DNA of 64,000 bases from Phytophthora sp. 'mugwort' (taxonomy: Eukaryota > Oomycota > Peronosporomycetes > Peronosporales > Peronosporaceae): NCBI GenBank assembly GCA_033558025.1, contig JAUCEF010000005.1, forward strand, positions 2,294,001 to 2,358,000, in the 5' to 3' direction. Positions within the stretch are counted from its first letter, which is position 1, and every line of letters begins with the position of its first letter. A model generated the notes under the pieces. The model saw nothing but the letters and a program-made list of their open reading frames with translations. It ran no database searches and was not told where the DNA came from. Positions 56,225 to 64,000 of this stretch are shown here, piece by piece. The position numbers and the translations under genes were made by a program.

Positions 56225-58924
56225 TTACGCCGAAGCACTGTCCTCCTTCTTCAGCTTCAGAGCCGCCTGCGCAGCCGCCAGACGAGCGATCATCACGCGC
56301 ATCGGAGAGCACGACACGTACTTGAGACCCACCTTCTCGAAGAACTCGATCGACTGCGGGTCGCCGCCGTGCTCGCCGCAGATGCCCAGCTCGATCGTGG
56401 GCCGTGTCGCGCGGCCGCGCTCCACGGCCAGACGCACCAGCTCGCCCACACCCTCCTGGTCCAGCGTCTCGAACGGGTCCTTCTCCAGCAGGCCATGCTT
56501 CACATAGTACGACAGGAACTTGGCCTGCGCGTCGTCGCGAGAAATGCCGAACGTCATCTGCGTCAGGTCGTTGGTGCCGAACGAGAAGAACTCTGCCACC
56601 TCGGCCAGCTTGCCGGCCTGCAACGCACCGCGCGGCACCTCGATCATCGTGCCTACCTTGTAGTCAAACGCCTTGCCACGCTTACCGATCACATCCTGCA
56701 CCACCGACTTCACCAGCTTCACCTGCTGCTCCAGCTCCTCGATCGAGCCCACCAACGGGATCATGATGTGCGGGTGCACTGAGATGCCCTCGCCCGCCAC
56801 CTTCACGGCTGCCTCCGCGATGGCCTTCGCCTGCATCTCCGTGATGCCCGGGTGTACGATGCCCAGACGGCAGCCACGCAGACCCATCATCGGGTTCGCC
56901 TCCTTCAGGCCGGCAAGACGAGCCTGCACTGTCGCCTTGCCCACCTTCATCTCCCGCGCCAGCGTCGCGCACAGATCGTCAAGAGCACTGCCCTCGTGCG
57001 GCAGGAACTCGTGCAGCGGCGGGTCCAGCATACGGATGGTCACGGGGAGACCGTCCATGGCGCGGAAGATGCCCTCGAAGTCTCCCTGCTGGAACTTACA
57101 CAGCGCATCCAGAGCCTCTTGCTGCGCCGGAGAGTCCAACTCCACGGCACCGATCATGCGGCGCACAGCGGCGATACGCTCCGGAGAGCTGAAGAACATG
57201 TGCTCCGTACGCGTCAGGCCAATTCCCTGAGCGCCGTGCGCACGAGCCTCGCGAGCATCCTCGGGCGTGTCTGCGTTCGTGAACACCTCCATACGGCGGT
57301 GCGCGTCCACCCACTTCATGAACTGCGCTAGCTCACCACTCATCGCTGCCTTTTGCAGCGCCTGCTCGCCCTTGATCACCTCGCCTGTCGTGCCGTTTAC
57401 GCTGATGTAGTCGCCCTCGCCCAAGACCACCTCGTTACCATCCGCTGATCGCACGCGCATGGTCTTGCTGTTCGCGTCGATCGACAGCGCGCTGCAGCCG
57501 CACACGCACGGCTTTCCCCAGCCACGGGCCACCACGGCAGCGTGCGACGTCATGCCGCCGCGAGACGTCAGGATACCCTCAGCAGCGTGCATGCCGCCGA
57601 CGTCCTCCGGAGACGTCTCCTCACGCACCAGCATCACGTTCTCGCCGCGAGCGAACCACGCTTCGGCATCCGCCGCCGTGAACACGATCTTGCCTACTGC
57701 CGCGCCCGGAGACGCCGGCAGGCCTCGGCACAGCACGTCCTTTTGGTACGCCTTCTCGTTAGCGAAGCTCGGGTGCAGTAGCTGGTCCAGGTGCCGCGGC
57801 TCCACCAGCATCACGGCCTCCTCTTCCGTGATCAGTTTCTCGCGCCACATGTCCACGGCGATCTTCAAAGCCGCGGGGCCCGTGCGCTTGCCGTTACGCG
57901 TCTGCAGCATGAACAGCACACCGTCCTGCACAGTGAACTCCGTGTCCTGCACGTCCTTGAAGTGCGTCTCCAGCGTGTGCACCGTCTCATCCAGCTGCTT
58001 GTACACGATCGGCATCTTCTGTGCCAGCTCCGAGATCGGCTGCGGCGTACGGATGCCTGCCACCACATCCTCACCCTGCGCGTTCAGCAGGAACTCGCCA
58101 TACAGCTTGTTCTCACCGTTGGCCGGGTTACGCGTGAACAGCACGCCCGTGCACGACTGGTCGTTGATGTTGCCGTACACCATGGCCTGCACGTTCACGG
58201 CTGTGCCCTTGAGGCCCGTGATCTTGTTGATCTCGCGGTACTTGACAGCGCGCGGGATATTCCACGAGTGGAACACGGCCTCGATTCCCATGCGCATCTG
58301 CTCCCACGGGTCCGACGGGAACGACTTGCCGTGCTTCTCGTACACCTTCTTGTACTTCTGCACCAGCTCCTGCAGGTCGGTGGCCGTCAGCTCCACGTCA
58401 AACGTCACGTGACGGGCCTGTTTCATGGCCGACAGCTCCTCCTCAAAGTCGTCGTGAGGGATCTCCAGCACTACATCGCCGAACATCTGCAGCAGACGAC
58501 GGTAGCAGTCGTACGCGAAGCGGTCGCCGCCGCGCTTGGCCACGCCCTTGACGATCTCGTCGTTCAGACCCAAGTTCAGCACCGTGTCCATCATGCCGGG
58601 CATCGAGATGGCCGCCCCCGAGCGCACCGACACCAGCAGCGGGTTTGTCGCGTCGGCGAACGTCACACCCAGCGTCTTCTCCATCAGGTGCACGCCCGAG
58701 CGCACCTCGTCCATCAGGCCGTGAGGCAGACGGCCGCCCACCGCGTAGAATTCTTGGCACACCTCCGTCGTGATGGTCAGTCCGGGCGGCACGTTCACGC
58801 CGTTGCGTGCCATTTGGCACAGGTTGGCGCCCTTACCGCCCAGCAGCGGCTTCATGCTGCCGTTGCCCTTGCTTTCGCCCTTCACGAACGTGAAGACGCG
58901 CGGGTGCTGCAGCACTTCACTCAT
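56225..58924 (-). CDS. PPDK: Pyruvate, phosphate dikinase (PPDK), copy 2
   Basis: An intact 899-residue frame read from ATG at 58924 (MSEVLQHPRVF); the frame is open upstream only to a TTG. Domains and catalytic residues are those of copy 1: GGMTSHAAVVARG histidine and GICGEHGGDP cysteine are present. It differs from copy 1 at Glu3 (Gln), Ser165 (Leu) and Asn497 (Asp). Its upstream DNA is unlike that of copies 1 and 3 from the first base before the ATG, so it probably has its own promoter and may be expressed differently. It lies head-to-head with copy 3 across 1082 bases and tail-to-tail with copy 1. Confidence 0.97.
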   Translation of the reverse strand: MSEVLQHPRVFTFVKGESKGNGSMKPLLGGKGANLCQMARNGVNVPPGLTITTEVCQEFYAVGGRLPHGLMDEVRSGVHLMEKTLGVTFADATNPLLVSVRSGAAISMPGMMDTVLNLGLNDEIVKGVAKRGGDRFAYDCYRRLLQMFGDVVLEIPHDDFEEELSAMKQARHVTFDVELTATDLQELVQKYKKVYEKHGKSFPSDPWEQMRMGIEAVFHSWNIPRAVKYREINKITGLKGTAVNVQAMVYGNINDQSCTGVLFTRNPANGENKLYGEFLLNAQGEDVVAGIRTPQPISELAQKMPIVYKQLDETVHTLETHFKDVQDTEFTVQDGVLFMLQTRNGKRTGPAALKIAVDMWREKLITEEEAVMLVEPRHLDQLLHPSFANEKAYQKDVLCRGLPASPGAAVGKIVFTAADAEAWFARGENVMLVREETSPEDVGGMHAAEGILTSRGGMTSHAAVVARGWGKPCVCGCSALSIDANSKTMRVRSADGNEVVLGEGDYISVNGTTGEVIKGEQALQKAAMSGELAQFMKWVDAHRRMEVFTNADTPEDAREARAHGAQGIGLTRTEHMFFSSPERIAAVRRMIGAVELDSPAQQEALDALCKFQQGDFEGIFRAMDGLPVTIRMLDPPLHEFLPHEGSALDDLCATLAREMKVGKATVQARLAGLKEANPMMGLRGCRLGIVHPGITEMQAKAIAEAAVKVAGEGISVHPHIMIPLVGSIEELEQQVKLVKSVVQDVIGKRGKAFDYKVGTMIEVPRGALQAGKLAEVAEFFSFGTNDLTQMTFGISRDDAQAKFLSYYVKHGLLEKDPFETLDQEGVGELVRLAVERGRATRPTIELGICGEHGGDPQSIEFFEKVGLKYVSCSPMRVMIARLAAAQAALKLKKEDSASA

Positions 58925-60006
58925 GCTTGATGGTGTGGTTGCTGTTAATGAACTGGCTTGGTAACTAGCCCCTTGCAATCTCTGGTGGTTAGGACCTAAC
59001 GGCAAAGGCTGCTCGCAAAAATCGAAATACCTTTCCTAGATAAGCTCGTCGACCTCGTAGATCGATGAAATAAGTCGACTTCAACTTGAAGCGTTCTTAC
59101 TTACGATGCGGTGTCACGCAGGGACTTTCATTGTCACATAGACAGGGTATTTCTAAAAACTACCACCAGTGTATTATTTTGTTATTATGTTTCGTAAGTA
59201 CATCATGCTCGAAAATGTTACCAGAATGTCTTTTAGTTGTTGTGTATTACTCACTCAGTCATTTAGTCGTTCTAACGAATCATTCAATGGTCTCTGTCAG
59301 AAGTATACATATCTTCAGAATATTGATGCTTGTGGAAGACGACCGTAACCCGACGGCCTGGGTCTTGACACTAGTGCTCAGTATTGTACTCACTACAATC
59401 GTATTTCCAAAATAGCCAGCATATAAAGAATATAAAAGGAACACTAAGCTCTCAAGCTGTCGACTGGTTTCTATTATAAATTTCTAAAGCGCTCCTGGAT
59501 CGTGCATGTTTTATGCCAAGGCGACCGCCGAATTGAAATGCGGTCAAAAGTTACCAATAGCTGTCGACTTAGACCGACCTACATCTATGAAGCGAAGCGC
59601 TGTTGGGCGTGTCTCTGCACCGGACGCACTTCAACATGGAAGTCGCTGCTGCGACTAGCAGGCTGCTAGTAGCAGCACACACATGATACGAAATACGAAT
59701 GATACGTTGCATCTACACAAAACGGCAAAGATGAAGCAGACGTGCTGCGGCTCGCTTCCACCGTCTTAGCAATCAACAACGGTCGGAATAGACAGCACTT
59801 GCTTGGTGTGGCGCCAGCCACGCGTATCTGATGCAGGCCCACACGCCCGCGCTTACAGTAACTCAGAGCAGCCTACTCCAAGAGGCTGCTGCAAGGAAGG
59901 AGAAAGGTCTCCTGGCCTCCATCGACCAGCAAGTCCGCCAACATTAGGGCATTTCGACTTCATTCCTCAACTAGCTTAATTAAAAGCAAGTAATCCCAAC
60001 AACCAC
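58925..60006. promoter_or_regulatory. Divergent intergenic region between PPDK copies 2 and 3
   Basis: This 1082-base region must hold both start sites. The part next to copy 3 (59610-59925) matches the block upstream of copy 1. The part next to copy 2 is unique; a weak TTCATTAACAG initiator-like motif lies about 25-35 bases before its ATG. A 109-codon open frame at 59086-59415 has no recognisable domain and is not supported. Confidence 0.55.
59958..59973 (+). promoter_or_regulatory. Oomycete initiator before PPDK copy 3
   Basis: CTTCATTCCTCAACTA keeps the TCATTCC..CAA core of the copy 1 initiator and lies about 45 bases before the ATG at 60007. Confidence 0.65.
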
Positions 60007-62706
60007 ATGAGTCAAGTGCTGCAGCACCCGCGCGTCTTCACGTTCGTGAAGGGTGAAAGCAAGGGCAACGGCAGCATGAAGCCGCTGCTGGGCGGTAAGG
60101 GCGCCAACCTGTGCCAAATGGCACGCAACGGCGTGAACGTGCCGCCCGGACTGACCATCACGACGGAGGTGTGCCAAGAATTCTACGCGGTGGGCGGCCG
60201 TCTGCCTCACGGCCTGATGGACGAGGTGCGCTCGGGCGTGCACCTGATGGAGAAGACGCTGGGTGTGACGTTTGCCGACGCGACGAACCCGCTGCTGGTG
60301 TCGGTGCGCTCGGGGGCGGCCATCTCGATGCCCGGCATGATGGACACGGTGCTGAACTTGGGTCTGAACGACGAGATCGTCAAGGGCGTGGCCAAGCGCG
60401 GCGGCGACCGCTTCGCGTACGACTGCTACCGTCGTCTGCTGCAGATGTTCGGCGATGTAGTGCTGGAGATCCCTCACGACGACTTTGAGGAGGAGCTGTC
60501 GGCCATGAAACAGGCCCGTCACGTGAGGTTTGACGTGGAACTGACGGCCACCGACCTGCAGGAGCTGGTGCAGAAGTACAAGAAGGTGTACGAGAAGCAC
60601 GGCAAGTCGTTCCCGTCGGACCCGTGGGAGCAGATGCGCATGGGAATCGAGGCTGTGTTCCACTCGTGGAATATCCCGCGCGCTGTCAAGTACCGCGAGA
60701 TCAACAAGATCACGGGCCTCAAGGGCACAGCCGTGAACGTGCAGGCCATGGTGTACGGCAACATCAACGACCAGTCGTGCACGGGCGTGCTGTTCACGCG
60801 TAACCCGGCCAACGGTGAGAACAAGCTGTATGGCGAGTTCCTGCTGAACGCGCAGGGTGAGGATGTGGTGGCAGGCATCCGTACGCCGCAGCCGATCTCG
60901 GAGCTGGCACAGAAGATGCCGATCGTGTACAAGCAGCTGGATGAGACGGTGCACACGCTGGAGACGCACTTCAAGGACGTGCAGGACACGGAGTTCACTG
61001 TGCAGGACGGTGTGCTGTTCATGCTGCAGACGCGTAACGGCAAGCGCACGGGCCCCGCGGCTTTGAAGATCGCCGTGGACATGTGGCGCGAGAAACTGAT
61101 CACGGAAGAGGAGGCCGTGATGCTGGTGGAGCCGCGGCACCTGGACCAGCTACTGCACCCGAGCTTCGCTAACGAGAAGGCGTACCAAAAGGACGTGCTG
61201 TGCCGAGGCCTGCCGGCGTCTCCGGGCGCGGCAGTAGGCAAGATCGTGTTCACGGCGGCGGATGCCGAAGCGTGGTTCGCTCGCGGCGAGAACGTGATGC
61301 TGGTGCGTGAGGAGACGTCTCCGGAGGACGTCGGCGGCATGCACGCTGCTGAGGGTATCCTGACGTCTCGCGGCGGCATGACGTCGCACGCTGCCGTGGT
61401 GGCCCGTGGCTGGGGAAAGCCGTGCGTGTGCGGCTGCAGCGCGCTGTCGATCGACGCGAACAGCAAGACCATGCGCGTGCGATCAGCGGATGGTAACGAG
61501 GTGGTCTTGGGCGAGGGCGACTACATCAGCGTAAACGGCACGACAGGCGAGGTGATCAAGGGCGAGCAGGCGCTGCAAAAGGCAGCGATGAGTGGTGAGC
61601 TAGCGCAGTTCATGAAGTGGGTGGACGCGCACCGCCGTATGGAGGTGTTCACGAACGCAGACACGCCCGAGGATGCTCGCGAGGCTCGTGCGCACGGCGC
61701 TCAGGGAATTGGCCTGACGCGTACGGAGCACATGTTCTTCAGCTCTCCGGAGCGTATCGCCGCTGTGCGCCGCATGATCGGTGCCGTGGAGTTGGACTCT
61801 CCGGCGCAGCAAGAGGCTCTGGATGCGCTGTGTAAGTTCCAGCAGGGAGACTTCGAGGGCATCTTCCGCGCCATGGACGGTCTCCCCGTGACCATCCGTA
61901 TGCTGGACCCGCCGCTGCACGAGTTCCTGCCGCACGAGGGCAGTGCTCTTGACGATCTGTGCGCGACGCTGGCGCGGGAGATGAAGGTGGGCAAGGCGAC
62001 AGTGCAGGCTCGTCTTGCCGGCCTGAAGGAGGCGAACCCGATGATGGGTCTGCGTGGCTGCCGTCTGGGCATCGTACACCCGGGCATCACGGAGATGCAG
62101 GCGAAGGCCATCGCGGAGGCAGCCGTGAAGGTGGCGGGCGAGGGCATCTCAGTGCACCCGCACATCATGATCCCGTTGGTGGGCTCGATCGAGGAGCTGG
62201 AGCAGCAGGTGAAGCTGGTGAAGTCGGTGGTGCAGGATGTGATCGGTAAGCGTGGCAAGGCGTTTGACTACAAGGTAGGCACGATGATCGAGGTGCCGCG
62301 CGGTGCGTTGCAGGCCGGCAAGCTGGCCGAGGTGGCAGAGTTCTTCTCGTTCGGCACCAACGACCTGACGCAGATGACGTTCGGCATTTCTCGCGACGAC
62401 GCGCAGGCCAAGTTCCTGTCGTACTATGTGAAGCATGGCCTGCTGGAGAAGGACCCGTTCGAGACGCTGGACCAGGAGGGTGTGGGCGAGCTGGTGCGTC
62501 TGGCCGTGGAGCGCGGCCGCGCGACACGGCCCACGATCGAGCTGGGCATCTGCGGCGAGCACGGCGGCGACCCGCAGTCGATCGAGTTCTTCGAGAAGGT
62601 GGGTCTCAAGTACGTGTCGTGCTCTCCGATGCGCGTGATGATCGCTCGTCTGGCGGCTGCGCAGGCGGCTCTGAAGCTGAAGAAGGAGGACAGTGCTTCG
62701 GCGTAA
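60007..62706 (+). CDS. PPDK: Pyruvate, phosphate dikinase (PPDK), copy 3
   Basis: An intact 899-residue frame starting MSQVLQHPRVF, with all catalytic motifs of copy 1. It has Ser165 and Asn497 as in copy 2, but Gln3 as in copy 1, and a private Arg174 (Thr in the others) in the ATP-grasp region. This mosaic pattern fits exchange between copies. The 5' leader is related to copy 1 but clearly more diverged than the coding sequence. The stop at 62704-62706 is followed by the same 3' flank. Confidence 0.97.
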   Translation: MSQVLQHPRVFTFVKGESKGNGSMKPLLGGKGANLCQMARNGVNVPPGLTITTEVCQEFYAVGGRLPHGLMDEVRSGVHLMEKTLGVTFADATNPLLVSVRSGAAISMPGMMDTVLNLGLNDEIVKGVAKRGGDRFAYDCYRRLLQMFGDVVLEIPHDDFEEELSAMKQARHVRFDVELTATDLQELVQKYKKVYEKHGKSFPSDPWEQMRMGIEAVFHSWNIPRAVKYREINKITGLKGTAVNVQAMVYGNINDQSCTGVLFTRNPANGENKLYGEFLLNAQGEDVVAGIRTPQPISELAQKMPIVYKQLDETVHTLETHFKDVQDTEFTVQDGVLFMLQTRNGKRTGPAALKIAVDMWREKLITEEEAVMLVEPRHLDQLLHPSFANEKAYQKDVLCRGLPASPGAAVGKIVFTAADAEAWFARGENVMLVREETSPEDVGGMHAAEGILTSRGGMTSHAAVVARGWGKPCVCGCSALSIDANSKTMRVRSADGNEVVLGEGDYISVNGTTGEVIKGEQALQKAAMSGELAQFMKWVDAHRRMEVFTNADTPEDAREARAHGAQGIGLTRTEHMFFSSPERIAAVRRMIGAVELDSPAQQEALDALCKFQQGDFEGIFRAMDGLPVTIRMLDPPLHEFLPHEGSALDDLCATLAREMKVGKATVQARLAGLKEANPMMGLRGCRLGIVHPGITEMQAKAIAEAAVKVAGEGISVHPHIMIPLVGSIEELEQQVKLVKSVVQDVIGKRGKAFDYKVGTMIEVPRGALQAGKLAEVAEFFSFGTNDLTQMTFGISRDDAQAKFLSYYVKHGLLEKDPFETLDQEGVGELVRLAVERGRATRPTIELGICGEHGGDPQSIEFFEKVGLKYVSCSPMRVMIARLAAAQAALKLKKEDSASA

Positions 62707-63639
62707 GGGTGTGTGGAAAGGTGACCGATTTGCAACACCACTTCGACGGTGTTGCAGCTCGGAGCAAGAAAAGAGAGACCAGGCCAGGCTCGCGAAGCAA
62801 GCTAGCAAGTATGAGTCGCTCGTGCATGTGTGCATGTGCAGTGTAGTTGTCGAATAGTTGGGCGGCAACGTCTGCTGCGTGTTGAATCGAAACACGAATT
62901 GTTTATTGGATTGTATGCGGCGGTGCCGAACGCAAAAGCAATGACGGAGCAGAACTTGTTAATTTAAATTCGTTTACAGTAGAAGCTAGTCTTCATTGCA
63001 GTTATTTAGCCTATTTAAGTTCGCTTATTATGCTAACCACCAGCCAATCTAATATCATCCGATACCGTGTTGACTTCCTGTCAGGATCCCAGCAGAAAAA
63101 GGTGTGCCATGTGGGTTGTCTTTAAGCCTTAGTTTTCTTACCAATGACTGTCAGTGGCCGTAGTAGCGTCATTTACAGAGTAACCTTGCACCATGCTCAA
63201 CATGCCGACGCCAGCACGTCACCCAATTCTGTAGGTCGCCGTGCCGATTAAATCGGAATGCGACGGTGGTATCACTGACAGGGCCAATTCAATTCAATTC
63301 AATTGGTCCTAGACTAGAACTCCTAGCAGAAGCAGTGTTGTACGGATCAGAGAGTATAGCGACGTATAACTAAACTAAAGTTGGCAGACCGATATCACAA
63401 TATTGATGTCGCTGTGGTTTCAGCGAAACAGGATAATAGCTGACACTACTACCAGTAGTATAGTATTCTCTAACGTAAATATGATCAGACTGAAACGCTA
63501 CTTCGTTTAGCTCGTCCCCGACTGAACCGCCCATGTTTTCTATAGTATAAGGGTTAGGTGTGCAATCTTTTTTTCCATGATTTTATTGAATTCCTGACGG
63601 ATATATTACTGGGCGGAATTTTATTTTTGCCCATGTATG
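62707..63639. repeat. PPDK 3' flank, third copy
   Basis: Co-linear with 49577-50509 without net indels, with a few substitutions. It ends at ATG (63637-63639), which is also the first part of the next segment. Confidence 0.85.
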
Positions 63640-64000
63640 TCAATACATGTTTGGACATGAATGTCCATGATTACCATGTTTCAACGAGCAATGATTTACG
63701 ATTTGTATTCCAAGACGTAGTTTAATACATGCGCAATAGGGGTCCAACATTTACGTTATGCGATCAGTCTCCAATTTTCGTGCTGTGCTTTTGTATTTTG
63801 TTGCGGTTATGGTGACTACTCCCGAGGCGCGCTACGCAGCATCCTCGCCTACGGAGCCCAAACCGGAGCCTAGACCCCGTGGTAGTTACCAATTTTTGTG
63901 CTGCTATTAACATGTTTCGGCCATGTTTCGACATGAGCATACATGGGCAAAAATAAAATTCCGCCCAGTAATATATCCGTCAGGAATTCAATAAAATCAT
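63637..64000. repeat. Inverted tail: start of a second PPDK palindrome
   Basis: Co-linear with 54991-55354 without net indels, that is, the tail of copy 2 in its orientation. As a result 63577-63638 and 63939-64000 are inverted repeats. The window ends inside this arm, so an inverted fourth PPDK is expected beyond the edge. Confidence 0.85.

Larger units (their letters stand above)
54132..58924. repeat. Right arm of the PPDK palindrome (4793 bp)
   Basis: Inverted partner of 46877-51669. A 2462 bp spacer (51670-54131) separates the arms. The inner edge cuts the C48-like reading frame on the left side but not on the right, so this arm keeps the original arrangement. Confidence 0.9.

Noticed and set aside
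59086..59415. 109-codon frame between PPDK copies 2 and 3
   Set aside because: AT-rich, hydrophobic by composition, absent from the related upstream of copy 1.
1..64000. CRISPR arrays or prokaryotic operons
   Set aside because: No regularly spaced direct repeats, ribosome-binding sites or operon spacing; spliced introns show eukaryotic DNA.

Overview
The window looks like nuclear DNA of an oomycete, most likely Phytophthora or a close relative. The signs are long genes with few, short (63-95 bp) GT-AG introns, an oomycete-type initiator (GCTCATTCC...CAA) just upstream of two genes, a plant/protist-type pyruvate phosphate dikinase (PPDK), and dense broken transposons of Ty3/gypsy, Copia, DIRS, hAT, pogo, Mutator and Fanzor type. 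The genus is inferred; the eukaryotic, oomycete-like character is read from the sequence.

Left part (1-18820) is a conserved gene island. It opens with the 3' part of a chromatin protein (RFD-like, DDT, WHIM and two bromodomains, + strand). Five minus-strand genes follow: a SAPS-domain PP6 regulatory subunit, an F-box-like/methyltransferase-like protein, a six-exon cAMP-receptor-like GPCR, a secretory or membrane protein with nine repeats and an HPD-less J domain, and a four-exon tuberin (TSC2) RapGAP. Phosphatase regulation, GPCR signalling and TSC/TOR control lie side by side but show no operon-like logic.

Middle part (18900-45330) is a transposon graveyard. In order: a 1.33 kb foldback palindrome, a decayed copper amine oxidase, a 139 bp MITE, a pogo-type element with TIRs and TA duplications, a Ty3/gypsy chromovirus-like element split by a hAT element (TIRs and 8 bp duplication), an antisense gag-like fragment, a DIRS-type element with tyrosine recombinase, a Fanzor/TnpB relic, a second hAT relic, and a Copia element with both LTRs and a 5 bp duplication.

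Right part (45330-64000) is a PPDK amplification. Three 899-aa PPDK genes, nearly identical in protein, are arranged + / - / +. Copies 1 and 2 are tail-to-tail arms of a palindrome with two 4793 bp arms and a 2.46 kb spacer holding a Mutator-like transposase; a Ulp1/C48-like fragment sits in both arms. Copy 3 is followed by the same tail, which turns back on itself before the window ends, so a fourth, inverted copy is predicted just outside. The coding and 3' sequences are almost identical while the upstream regions differ, which suggests recent duplication and/or gene conversion.
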